Shown: piece by piece, positions 1-7,939 of the stretch
Position numbering within the stretch: position 1 is the first letter of the stretch
How the letters are laid out: each line of letters opens with the position of its first letter
DNA from: Porphyrobacter sp. HT-58-2
GTDB lineage: Bacteria > Pseudomonadota > Alphaproteobacteria > Sphingomonadales > Sphingomonadaceae
Direction: 5' to 3'
NCBI RefSeq assembly: GCF_002952215.1
Contig: NZ_CP022600.1
Coordinates: forward strand, 1,240,001 to 1,304,000
Length of the DNA: 64,000 nt
Made by a program: the position numbers and the translations under genes
The notes under the pieces: model-generated
Seen by the model: only the letters and a program-made list of their open reading frames with translations
The model's database searches: none
Told to the model about the DNA's origin: nothing

Positions 1-264
1 GGCGTGCTCGCGGCTCGATCCGCAGCCGAAGTTCGCGCCCGCCAGCAGCAGGCGGGTGCCGATGGCATCGCGCTGGTTGAGCACGAAAGCCGGATCGCGC
101 ACCCGCGCGGCGGCATCGGTGTATCGCCACGGGGCGAACAGCCCCTCGGCAAGGCCGGTGCGCCCGGTGGTCTTCATCTCGCGGCTGGGGATGATCGTGT
201 CGGTGTCAATATTGTCGCGCAGCAAGGGCACGCCGGGGCTGGTGATGGTGGAGACGGGCTTCAT
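1..264 (-). CDS. leuD: 3-isopropylmalate dehydratase small subunit-like protein (partial)
   Basis: Small swivel subunit of an aconitase-superfamily hydro-lyase; it pairs with the large subunit encoded just upstream. Eighty-eight codons are visible before the window edge. They include the family signatures NIDTDTIIPS near residue 20 and FGCGSSREHA at the truncated end. The ATG at 264 overlaps the stop of the large-subunit gene (ATGA), so the two are translationally coupled. The family includes leucine-biosynthetic LeuD as well as citraconate and dimethylmaleate hydratases. Its position at the end of a catabolic operon makes a degradative substrate plausible, but the sequence seen does not decide this. 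Confidence 0.9.
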   Translation of the reverse strand, partial: MKPVSTITSPGVPLLRDNIDTDTIIPSREMKTTGRTGLAEGLFAPWRYTDAAARVRDPAFVLNQRDAIGTRLLLAGANFGCGSSREHA

Positions 265-1640
265 GCGGAGGCCTCCTCGCGGGCGAGCAGGCGCGGATCG
301 GCGATCACTCCGGCAAGCGCGCTGGCCGCTACCGTTTCGGGCGAGGCGATATGGGTGCGGATGCCGGGGCCCTGCCGTCCCTCGAAATTGCGGTTGGTGC
401 TGGATATGACGCGCGAGCCCTCGGCAAAGCCCTCGCCGCCCGCATAGAAGCACAGCGAGCACCCGCTCATGCGCCATTCGAACCCGGCCGCCTCGAAGAC
501 CTTGTCGAGCCCCTCGGCCTCGGCCTGCCGCTTGACCGCGAGCGAACCGGGGACGACCAGCGCCTTGCGGATCGTGGGCGCGATGCGGCGGCCCTTCAGC
601 AGCGCGGCGGCGCGGCGCAGGTCGGATATGCGGCTGTTGGTGCATGAGCCGATGAAAGCAGCGTCAATCGGCGTCCCGGCCAGCGGCGCTCCGGCGGGCA
701 GGCCGATATAGGTATGCGCGCGCTCGGGCCCGTGTGGCACAGTAGCGGTGACCGGGATGGTGTGTTCGGGACTGGTGCCCCAGCTGACCATCGGGGCGAT
801 GGCGGCGGCGTCGATTACGATCTCGCGATCAAAGCTGGCATCGGCATCGGAACGCAGCGTCGCCCAATATGGATCGTCGAAGGCTTCGGGGGCATAGGGC
901 CGCCCCGCGAGGTAGGCGAAGGTCTTGGCATCGGGCGCGATGATCCCGGTCATGGTGCTGAATTCGGTCGCCATGTTGGCGAGCGTCAAGCGCCCTTCCA
1001 TGTCGAGCGCCGTCACCGCCTCGCCCGCGAACTCCACCGCATGACCCGCCCCGCCGCCCGCGCCGTGCGTGGCAATCAGCGCGAGCGCCATGTCCTTGGC
1101 CGTCACGCCGGGGGCAAGCTGGCCGGTGAAGGTCACGCGCATCGTTCTGGGCCGCTCCATCCTGAGCGTGCCGGTGACCATCGCGTGCTCGGCCTCGCTG
1201 CTGCCGATCCCCCAGGCGAGCGCCCCGAACGCGCCTTGCGTGCAGGTGTGGCTGTCGGGCGCAACCAGCGTCAGGCCGGGCAGCACGATGCCCTGTTCGG
1301 GCGAGATCACATGGATGATCCCCTGATCGCGGTCGTTGACATCGAACAGGGTGATCCCCGCTGCGCGGGCGGCTGCGCGGGTTTCGGTGATGAAGCCCTC
1401 GCCGCCAGGCATCAGCGTACCGTCCCCGCGCCCGGGGCGGGTATCGACGATATGATCCATCACCGCAAACACCCGCGCCGGATCGAGCACGGTGCGCCCT
1501 GTCTCGGCCATGCGCCTGAGCGCCGCCGCCCCGGTGCGTTCGTGCAGGAATACCCGGTCAATCGCGATCAGGTGCGCGCCACCCGCCGTTTCGGCGATGC
1601 GGTGTGCGTCCCAGATTTTGGCGAACAGGGTTTGTGCCAT
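261..1640 (-). CDS. leuC: 3-isopropylmalate dehydratase large subunit-like [4Fe-4S] hydro-lyase
   Basis: A 459-residue aconitase-superfamily large subunit, close to the usual 465-475 of LeuC. Iron-sulfur ligands are visible in IGSCTNSR (about residue 330) and SGCSLCFYAGGE (about residue 390); DSHTCTQGAFG and the C-terminal NRNFEGRQG substrate loop are also present. It would reversibly dehydrate a 2- or 3-hydroxy dicarboxylic acid. SGCSLCFYAGGE departs from the GCSMCLAMN-type sequence usual in LeuC, which hints at a different substrate. It lies third in a minus-strand operon behind an alpha/beta hydrolase and a lipocalin-like protein, away from other leucine genes. I therefore favour a catabolic paralogue (for example a substituted maleate/malate hydratase), but ordinary LeuC cannot be excluded. 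Confidence 0.85.
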   Translation of the reverse strand: MAQTLFAKIWDAHRIAETAGGAHLIAIDRVFLHERTGAAALRRMAETGRTVLDPARVFAVMDHIVDTRPGRGDGTLMPGGEGFITETRAAARAAGITLFDVNDRDQGIIHVISPEQGIVLPGLTLVAPDSHTCTQGAFGALAWGIGSSEAEHAMVTGTLRMERPRTMRVTFTGQLAPGVTAKDMALALIATHGAGGGAGHAVEFAGEAVTALDMEGRLTLANMATEFSTMTGIIAPDAKTFAYLAGRPYAPEAFDDPYWATLRSDADASFDREIVIDAAAIAPMVSWGTSPEHTIPVTATVPHGPERAHTYIGLPAGAPLAGTPIDAAFIGSCTNSRISDLRRAAALLKGRRIAPTIRKALVVPGSLAVKRQAEAEGLDKVFEAAGFEWRMSGCSLCFYAGGEGFAEGSRVISSTNRNFEGRQGPGIRTHIASPETVAASALAGVIADPRLLAREEASA

Positions 1641-1650
1641 GGGCGGCGCG

Positions 1651-2151
1651 TCAGCCCTTCGCCTGCATTTCCGCGTCGATCGCGCGCCAGTCCCTAGTCA
1701 CAAAGGTCTCCTGAATCGCGGTGCGGGTTTCCAGCTGGCCATTGCGGATCCAGTGCCACGTGCGGCAGCGGTGCTGGCCGCAGTCGGAAATCTGGATCTG
1801 CTCGTAGAGATAGAGCGAAGGATCGCCGGTCCGCTGCCAGTAGAGCATCATCGTGCGGTTATACTCGTCGAGCGGCACTTCGGCAGCCCAGCCTTGGATC
1901 AGCTCGTTGTTCCACCAGATCCGCCCGTCACGATAGGTCGCAGGGAAATCGCGTACTTCGGTGCGACCGTCGGGCCAGGTGTAGTGGTTGGTCTGGTGAT
2001 AGGGGATGTCGGGATCACCGGTGATGCGGCACAAGAGGCGGCTGGCGTGCTCGTCGATCTTCTCGTTGGCCGCATTGAAATAGGAATAGGTGCCGTCCCA
2101 CACGCCTTCGTGGCGGGCGAGCAGCGGCATGGCTGCGGCAAAATCGGTCAT
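1651..2151 (-). CDS. Lipocalin-like / DUF3598-like conserved protein, copy 1
   Basis: A 166-residue soluble protein without signal peptide. It begins with an acidic, aromatic stretch (ARHEGVWDGTYSYFN) and continues with alternating beta-strand-like segments rich in Trp and Tyr, as expected for a small lipocalin-type barrel. It is a clear paralogue of the protein at 7478-7939: both share the pattern AAAMP...HEG.W.G.Y near the N terminus and a late R.RTW.W segment. The ATG overlaps the upstream alpha/beta hydrolase stop (ATGA), so it is co-expressed. Its biochemical role is unknown; ligand binding or a chaperone-like part in the pathway is only a guess from the fold. Confidence 0.7.
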   Translation of the reverse strand: MTDFAAAMPLLARHEGVWDGTYSYFNAANEKIDEHASRLLCRITGDPDIPYHQTNHYTWPDGRTEVRDFPATYRDGRIWWNNELIQGWAAEVPLDEYNRTMMLYWQRTGDPSLYLYEQIQISDCGQHRCRTWHWIRNGQLETRTAIQETFVTRDWRAIDAEMQAKG

Positions 2152-3491
2152 CGGGTCTCTCCCATGATGGTGCTGAGTGTATCATGCCAGCGGCGCGCGG
2201 CATCGCCTGCGATGATCCGCGCGCGGGCGCGGCGCTGGAGCGTGTGCGGATCGAGCGCGGCGGGCGCAAGCGGGATCGCATGGGCGGCGCTTGCCTCGTA
2301 CCACGGCGCGAAGAAGGCCTCGGCGCGTGCGATTTGCCACGCCCTTTGCAGGTAGGTGCCGAAGCGGTCGGGCGTCATGTCGGGATAAAGCCTGTCGGGT
2401 TCTCCCGGAGGCGGCGCGGGCCACAGCACCGCTTCCGCTCCCAGAGCCAGCGCCGCGGCCTCGACGGCAGCTTGCGGATCCTCGAAATCGCCGGATTGCC
2501 CGTGACCGGGTGCGTCGATGGCGAGGGTGCCGTCCTCCGGCTCCGCCATTTCGCCCGCCGGTGCATGGAGCACGAGCCGCTCTGCCCCGCGCGTGCCTTT
2601 CCAGTGGATCAGCCCGCCTTCCAGCGCGATCCAGCCTTCGTGCGCATCCTCGGCGAGGGGCGGGCAGGGGGCATCGCCGCCATGCGCGCTCAGAAAGGCG
2701 AGGCTCGCGTCCTGATGCTCCGCGGGGGTGGCGACCTTCCTTGCCTCCCACCCGGCAGGCATTGGCCCGAGCCGGTCGATATGCGCCTGCAAGGGATCGC
2801 CGTCATAGGCGCTGATGAGGCAGGGCGGCACCTCGGCCTCGACCGGCGGAATGTCGCGCGGCGCACGCAGCACCGCGCCGTAGCCCGCGCGGTAGGCATT
2901 GCCCGCGTCGAGCATCTCCGCCACCGCCTGCGCCACGCGGGCCACATCCGCGTGCGCGACCGACAGGCGCGCTTCCTCGCGCGTGTCGAACCACGGGAAG
3001 ACCCAGCTTTGTTCGAGGATCCGGTTCCACAGCCAGGCAAGGTGCTCGCCATAGGGGGAGGGGTGAAATTCGGGCAGGTATCGCTCGCCGAAGATGCGCA
3101 TTTCCTCGGCATTCCAGATCGCATAGCCGCCCACCGCCAGCGCCCGGAACCGCTGCGGCTGGCGCTTCAGCGCGGTGACGAGGATGATCCCGCCCGAATG
3201 GAAGCCATAGGCCGCACAAGGCCCGAGGCCGAGCGCATCCATCGTTTCACACAGGGCATCGGCAAAATCGGCAATCTCGGGCGTGCCGGGCAGCGGGTCG
3301 GACTGGCCGAAGCCCGGCGTGTCGGGCGCGATGCAGGTAAAATGCGCGGCCCACTTGCGCATCAGCGGTTCGTATTCGGCCGAGGAGCGCGGGCTCTGGT
3401 GCACCATCAGCAGCGCCGGACCCGTCCCGCAGCGGCGGTAATGCACGCGCCTGCCGGTGCCGGGAATGGTGAGCATATGCCGTGTTATCAT
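2148..3491 (-). CDS. Alpha/beta hydrolase with a degenerate second hydrolase half
   Basis: A protein of about 447 residues. The N-terminal 280 residues form an alpha/beta hydrolase: LLMVHQSPRSS (oxyanion region), DTPGFGQSD, and a nucleophile elbow GFHSGG where the usual Gly at minus 2 is Phe. From about residue 300 the chain repeats hydrolase-like features (GGLIHWKGTRGAERLVLHAP, DAPGHGQSGD) without a recognisable nucleophile, suggesting a decayed tandem domain. An in-frame extension to 3527 would run through the operator palindrome at 3502, so I use the ATG at 3491 (or 3476). It heads the operon hydrolase, lipocalin-like, leuC, leuD. Likely role: ester, lactone or C-C hydrolysis in the catabolic pathway; substrate unknown. 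Confidence 0.75.
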   Translation of the reverse strand: MITRHMLTIPGTGRRVHYRRCGTGPALLMVHQSPRSSAEYEPLMRKWAAHFTCIAPDTPGFGQSDPLPGTPEIADFADALCETMDALGLGPCAAYGFHSGGIILVTALKRQPQRFRALAVGGYAIWNAEEMRIFGERYLPEFHPSPYGEHLAWLWNRILEQSWVFPWFDTREEARLSVAHADVARVAQAVAEMLDAGNAYRAGYGAVLRAPRDIPPVEAEVPPCLISAYDGDPLQAHIDRLGPMPAGWEARKVATPAEHQDASLAFLSAHGGDAPCPPLAEDAHEGWIALEGGLIHWKGTRGAERLVLHAPAGEMAEPEDGTLAIDAPGHGQSGDFEDPQAAVEAAALALGAEAVLWPAPPPGEPDRLYPDMTPDRFGTYLQRAWQIARAEAFFAPWYEASAAHAIPLAPAALDPHTLQRRARARIIAGDAARRWHDTLSTIMGETR

Positions 3492-3501
3492 CACGCCAAA
3501 G

Positions 3502-3513
3502 TTGTCCGGACAA
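3502..3513. promoter_or_regulatory. Operator palindrome TTGTCCGGACAA (site 1)
   Basis: Perfect 12-bp inverted repeat between the divergent hydrolase (start 3491) and isochorismatase-fold amidase (start 3593). It is one of six copies in the window, all upstream of catabolic units. The GT-CCGG-AC spacing (GT-N4-AC) matches HutC-type GntR operators; the GntR gene at 28167-28922 is the obvious candidate binder. Regulator assignment is inference. Confidence 0.75.
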
Positions 3514-3592
3514 ATTTCACTCGACAAGCCTCTACGCGCGTTTATTGTCCGCTGTCAAAGTGGAATCGAGCGAAAACAGGACGGCGCGCGCA

Positions 3593-4276
3593 ATGGCAGA
3601 ACTGATCGGCACGAAGATGATTTCGGACGGCAAGACGGCCCGCCAGCTGTTCGAGGAGGTGATGGCCAACCCCGCGCGCCGCAAGTTCGGTTTCGGGCAG
3701 AAGCTCGCGATCGTCAATGTCGATGTCCAGCAGGCCTATACCCGGACCGACATGTTCAAGACCGCCTACGAGACCGATCCGCGCCAGATCGAATACATCA
3801 ACACTATCAGCCGCCTTGCGCGCGAGCGCGGCATGCCGGTGATCTGGAGCCGGGTCGCCTACAAGGCTGATGCGGGCGATGCAGGGGTGTGGGGCACGCG
3901 CACCGATACCGAGGACAGCTTGCAGAACATCAAGTATGGGTCGACGCGCCATGAATTCGATCCGCGCTGCGACATTCATCCCGATGATCTCGAATATACC
4001 AAGCGGATGCCCAGCGCCTTCTTCGAGACCCCGCTGGCGAGCTATCTCACCTTCCACCGCGTCGATACGGTGGTGGTGACGGGCGGCTCTACCTCGGGCT
4101 GCGTGCGGGCAACGGCGGTCGATGCGCTGAGCCACGGCTACCGCGCCATCGTCCCGATCGAGACCTGCGCCGACAAGCACGAAAGCTATCACTTCGCCAA
4201 TCTCACCGACCTGCAATTGAAATATGCCGATGTCGAGCCGGTGCAGGCGGTGATCGACTGGCTGGAGGCGCGCTGA
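3593..4276 (+). CDS. Isochorismatase-fold amidohydrolase (N-carbamoylsarcosine amidase-like)
   Basis: A 227-residue cysteine hydrolase of the isochorismatase superfamily. The expected triad is visible: Asp44 (VNVDVQQAY), Lys137 (EYTKRMPSAF) and Cys170 (GGSTSGCVRATA). Relatives hydrolyse N-carbamoylsarcosine, maleamate, nicotinamide or ureidoacrylate to the acid and ammonia. The start at 3593 follows an AACAGGA element; longer frames would include the operator. It is the first gene of a six-gene plus-strand operon with two PuuE/imidase-type hydrolases, which suggests that it removes ammonia from a ring-opened half-amide (for example an amic acid). That substrate is an inference from context. 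Confidence 0.85.
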   Translation: MAELIGTKMISDGKTARQLFEEVMANPARRKFGFGQKLAIVNVDVQQAYTRTDMFKTAYETDPRQIEYINTISRLARERGMPVIWSRVAYKADAGDAGVWGTRTDTEDSLQNIKYGSTRHEFDPRCDIHPDDLEYTKRMPSAFFETPLASYLTFHRVDTVVVTGGSTSGCVRATAVDALSHGYRAIVPIETCADKHESYHFANLTDLQLKYADVEPVQAVIDWLEAR

Positions 4277-4277
4277 C

Positions 4278-5156
4278 ATGCAGGAGGGCGCGGCCGATCC
4301 GGGGCTCTACGATTACCATCCCTATAATGCGCGGCGGAAGATCGTATGGCCGGGTGGCAAGTCGGTCGCGGTATGGGTCGCGCCCAACCTCGAATATTAC
4401 GAGATCGATCCGCCCGCGCACCCCAGGCGCAAGTCATGGGCGCGCCCGCATCCCGATGTGGTGGGCTATTCCCACCGCGACCATTCCAACCGGGTGAGCC
4501 ACTGGCGCATGGCCGAGGTGATGAGCCGCCACGGCTTTCCGGGCTCGGTCAGCCTCTCGGTCGCGCTGTGCCAGCACCATCCCGAAGTGGTCGCCGATGC
4601 GGCGGCGCGGGGGTGGGAGTTCTTCAGTCACGGTATCTACAACACCCGCTATTCCTATGAAATGACGGAAGGTCAGGAGCGCGCGATCATCGAGGATTCG
4701 ATTGCCACGGTGCGCGCGGCGACCGGGCAGACGATCCGCGGCTGGCTCGCCCCGGCGCTGACCCACACCCCGCGCACGCTCGATCTGATTGCCGAATATG
4801 GCCTCGATTACACCTGCGATCTCTATCACGACGATCAGGTGCAGGAGGTGAAGGTGAAGACCGGACGGCTGGCTTCGATCCCCTACAGCCTTGAAGTCAA
4901 CGACCACTACGGCTTCTTCGTCTACAACATGTCGGGGCGCGAATATGCCGAGACGCTGATCCGCCAGTTCGAACGGTTGGCGGCCGAGGGCGAACATTCG
5001 GGGACGGTGATGTGCATCCCGCTGCATGCCTACCTGATCGGCCAGCCGCACCGGATCGGCCCTTTCGAGGAAGCGCTGCGCCACATCGCTGCCGATGGCC
5101 GGGCGTGGATCGCACGCGCGGGCGAGATCGTGGATGCGTGGAGAGCCCAGCAATGA
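4278..5156 (+). CDS. PuuE/imidase-type polysaccharide-deacetylase-family hydrolase, copy 1
   Basis: A 292-residue NodB-fold protein of the subgroup containing allantoinase PuuE and cyclic imide hydrolase, which are usually about 290-310 residues. Visible signature positions are VAPNLEYYE (first strand), SHRDHSNRVSHWR, FFSHGIYNTRYSY and a late CIPLHAYLIGQPHRI. The canonical deacetylase TFDD motif is absent, as usual for PuuE-like enzymes that open cyclic C-N bonds. There is no signal peptide, so it is cytosolic. It starts 1 nt after the amidase stop and its own stop overlaps the next paralogue (ATGA). Its exact substrate (imide, ureide or hydantoin-type ring) cannot be read from the sequence. 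Confidence 0.8.
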   Translation: MQEGAADPGLYDYHPYNARRKIVWPGGKSVAVWVAPNLEYYEIDPPAHPRRKSWARPHPDVVGYSHRDHSNRVSHWRMAEVMSRHGFPGSVSLSVALCQHHPEVVADAAARGWEFFSHGIYNTRYSYEMTEGQERAIIEDSIATVRAATGQTIRGWLAPALTHTPRTLDLIAEYGLDYTCDLYHDDQVQEVKVKTGRLASIPYSLEVNDHYGFFVYNMSGREYAETLIRQFERLAAEGEHSGTVMCIPLHAYLIGQPHRIGPFEEALRHIAADGRAWIARAGEIVDAWRAQQ

Positions 5157-6067
5157 GCGTCCTGCCCGACAGCTACACCCAATATCCCTGTCGCCGCGAG
5201 GGATACGACCATGACCTGTATGAATGGTCGAACATGCACGCCCGCCCGCCGGTCCGCTGGCCGCAGGGCTCGGTGGCGGTGTTGCTGTGCGTCAGCCTCG
5301 AGTGGTTCCCGATCACGCCGGGAGGCCCCTTCACCGCGCCCGGCCACATGGTCACGCCCTATCCCGATTACCGCCACTACACCGCGCGCGATTATGGCAA
5401 CCGGGTGGGGGCATGGCGCTTCCTCGAAGCTTTCGAGAAGGCGGGGGTGAAGGCAAGCTTTGCCACCAATGCCGCGATTGCCGAACGCTATCCCGAACTC
5501 GCTGCGGCGGTGATCGCGGGCGGGCACGAGCTGATAGCTCACTCGACCGACATGAACGGGACGATCGATTCAACCATCTCGCCCGAAGCCGAAGCCGCGC
5601 TGGTTGCCGAGGCGATGGCGCGGATCAAGCGGGCTAGCGGCGTGCGCCCGAGCGGCTGGCTCTCGATCGCCCGTCAGCAGAGCTTTGCCACGCCCGATAT
5701 CCTTAAGGATCAGGGCCTCACCTACTGCTGCGACTGGGTGAACGACGAGCTGCCCTACCGCTTCGCCAACGGGCTGATCAACCTGCCGCTCAACCACGAA
5801 CTGTCCGACCGCCAGATCATCACCGTTCGGCAGAAGAGCGCCGACAGCTGGGCCGAGAGCATGCGCGACGCCTTCGACTGGCTGGCGCGCGAGGCGGCGA
5901 AGAGCGGCGGCGGGCGGATGCTGCCGATCCACCTCACGCCCTACATCATGGGCCTGCCCTATCGCATCGGCGCGCTGGAAGGGCTGCTCGCTCACCTGAC
6001 GGGGCGCAAGGAGGCATGGTTCGCGCGCGGCGATACCATCGTCAACGCATGGGAGGCACAGGCATGA
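5153..6067 (+). CDS. PuuE/imidase-type polysaccharide-deacetylase-family hydrolase, copy 2
   Basis: A 304-residue paralogue of the preceding gene with the same fold. Signature positions are CVSLEWFP (first strand), DYGNRVGAWRFLEAF, HELIAHSTDMN and IHLTPYIMGLPYRI near the C terminus. The second-motif His is kept, but its surroundings differ from copies 1 and 3, so substrate specificity probably differs too. It may form a heteromer with copy 1, given adjacent co-translated genes (ATGA overlap); this is not established. Cytosolic. It overlaps the downstream aldehyde dehydrogenase start by 4 nt. Confidence 0.8.
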   Translation: MSVLPDSYTQYPCRREGYDHDLYEWSNMHARPPVRWPQGSVAVLLCVSLEWFPITPGGPFTAPGHMVTPYPDYRHYTARDYGNRVGAWRFLEAFEKAGVKASFATNAAIAERYPELAAAVIAGGHELIAHSTDMNGTIDSTISPEAEAALVAEAMARIKRASGVRPSGWLSIARQQSFATPDILKDQGLTYCCDWVNDELPYRFANGLINLPLNHELSDRQIITVRQKSADSWAESMRDAFDWLAREAAKSGGGRMLPIHLTPYIMGLPYRIGALEGLLAHLTGRKEAWFARGDTIVNAWEAQA

Positions 6068-7481
6068 AGGCCCTGAACCCGCGCACCGGCGAGGCGGATT
6101 ACGACTTTGCCGAGACCCCGCGCGAGGGGATCGCCAATGAGGCCGCGCGGCTGCGCACGATGCAGCCGGGATGGGAGGCGCTCGGGCCGCAAGGCCGCGC
6201 CGCCGTGATGCTCCGCCTTGCCGATGCGATGGAAGCCGCAGCAGGCCCGATCATCGCCGCGCTTGCCGTCGATACCGGGCGGAACACGATTGCCGCAATC
6301 GAGGTGCAGGGCTGCATCGCCAATATCCGCCGCTGGGCCGCGCGCGGGCCGGAGCTGTTCGCAGGGCTTGATCGCGGGCCGAAGCCGTCGGTGACGCCGG
6401 GGATCGAGATCGTCACCCATTACAGCGCCTTCCCGCTGTTCGGGGCGATTGCGCCGTGGAACTTCCCGGTCATCCTCAGCCATATCGATGCAGTGCCTGC
6501 GCTGATGGCAGGGGCGGCGGCGCTGGTGAAGCCGTCCGAAGTCACGCCCCGCTTCGTCGAACCGATGCGCGCCGTTCTGGCGCAGGTGCCCGACCTGCCG
6601 CTCGCCTATGTGATGGGCGGGGCCGACGTCGGCCAGGCGCTGATCGAGGCGGTCGATTACATCTGCTTCACCGGCTCCACCGCCACCGGCCGCAAGGTCG
6701 CGGAAAGCGCGGCGCGGCGGCTGATCCCGGCCAATCTCGAACTGGGCGGCAAGGATCCGATGATCATCACCGCCAGCGCCGATCCGGTCTGGGCGGCGCA
6801 GGTGGCGCTGCGATCCTCGATCGTCGCGACCGGTCAGGCGTGCCAGTCGATCGAGCGCATCTATGTCGCCCGCGCCATCGCCGAGCCGTTCCTCGCCGCG
6901 CTGGTGAAAGGTGCCGAGGCGGTCCGGCTGACCCATGTCGACCCAGCGGGCGGCCATCTCGGCCCGTTCATCTTTCCCCCCAGGCGGGCAAGGTGCAAGC
7001 CCAGATCGACGCGGCGGTGGCAGCGGGCGCGCGGGTGCTGACCGGGGGCACGGTCGAACGGCTCGGCGGCGGTGCCTATCTGCGCCCCACGGTGCTCGCC
7101 GATGTGACGCCCGACATGGCGGTGATGCGCGAGGAGACCTTTGGGCCGGTGCTGCCCGTCACGCTGTTCGACACGGCCGAGGAGGCGATCGTGCTTGCCA
7201 ATGACAGCGCATATGGCCTTTCTGCCGCTGTCCTTGCCGGGTCGCTGCAAGAAGCCGAGGCCATCGCACCGCTGCTCGATGTCGGTGCGGTATCGCTGCA
7301 GGACGGCGCGCTGACCTCGATGGTCGGCGATGCCACCAACCTCTCGCGCAAGGGCAGCGGGTTGGGGCCAAGCCGGATGGGCGATTCCGGGATGCTGCGC
7401 TTCCTGCGCGAACAGGCGCTGATCCGCCAGACCGGCACGGCGCTCACCATCAATGCCTATGCCGAGCGGGGTGGGGCATGA
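6064..7481 (+). pseudogene. NAD(P)-dependent aldehyde dehydrogenase, frameshifted
   Basis: An aldehyde dehydrogenase that would be about 472 residues if intact. The first frame carries the catalytic Glu (LELGGKDP) and Cys (ATGQACQSIER). At the C6 run 6976-6981 the reading must slip by -1 to continue into the conserved C-terminal part (QAGKVQAQIDAAVAAGA, EETFGPVLPVTLFDT, KGSGLGPSRMG). Without a shift the protein ends at 7041, losing the C-terminal 150 residues needed for oligomerisation and the substrate tunnel. A single missing C, either real or a sequencing error, explains this. Overlaps with the neighbours on both sides (ATGA) argue that the gene was recently intact. The role would be aldehyde oxidation to a carboxylate in the pathway. 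Confidence 0.85.
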
Positions 7482-7939
7482 GCAACCGCGCCGCTCTTGC
7501 TGCCGCCATGCCTGCGATGTTGCAGCACGAAGGCTGGTGGGAGGGCTGGTATCGCCACCTCGACGCCGACGGCACTTTGCTCGACGCGCATCGGGCGCGC
7601 ACCCATTGCGAATTCCCCGACAGTGGCCCCTGGCACTACGTCCAGCACAGCTTCCTCGCCTGGGAAGACGGGCGCGAGGCCAGCTACACCTTCGGCGGGC
7701 GGCTCGAGGGCGAGCGGCTGGTGTGGGACACGGATCGCTTCTCCGGGTATGGCTGGCAGACCCACGAGGACACACTCATGCTGCGGCTCGACCGGCTTGA
7801 TGTTCCCGGCGCGCATTATGTCGAAATGATCAGCATTGCGCCGGACGGGCAAAGCCGCGCGCGCACCTGGCAATGGTTCAAGGACGGCGCCCCGTGGAAG
7901 CGCACCCTGTGCGACGAGAGGAGGATCGCGGCTCTATGA
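7478..7939 (+). CDS. Lipocalin-like / DUF3598-like conserved protein, copy 2
   Basis: A 153-residue soluble protein, paralogous to 1651-2151: shared AAAMPAML.HEG.WEG.Y N terminus, DGREASYTFGGR beta segment and C-terminal RARTWQWFK. No signal peptide or catalytic motif is visible. It is translationally coupled to the aldehyde dehydrogenase (ATGA) and to the following oxidoreductase (ATGA). Having one paralogue in each of the two divergent operons that share operator site 1 suggests a structural or ligand-binding function common to both branches. Function unknown. Confidence 0.7.
   Translation: MSNRAALAAAMPAMLQHEGWWEGWYRHLDADGTLLDAHRARTHCEFPDSGPWHYVQHSFLAWEDGREASYTFGGRLEGERLVWDTDRFSGYGWQTHEDTLMLRLDRLDVPGAHYVEMISIAPDGQSRARTWQWFKDGAPWKRTLCDERRIAAL

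Noticed and set aside
714..1697. Plus-strand open frame of 327 codons opposite leuC
   Set aside because: It is the antisense of a well-conserved iron-sulfur hydro-lyase; long antisense frames are common in such GC-rich DNA and it has no recognisable motif or ribosome-binding site.
3492..3527. Longer N terminus of the alpha/beta hydrolase
   Set aside because: The open frame extends to 3527 but would translate the operator palindrome; the hydrolase fold begins only after the ATGs at 3491/3476.
6976..6981. Programmed -1 ribosomal frameshifting in the aldehyde dehydrogenase
   Set aside because: A slippery C run is present, but no downstream stimulatory structure is evident, the family does not use frameshifting, and a similar lesion occurs in an unrelated gene; error or mutation is simpler.
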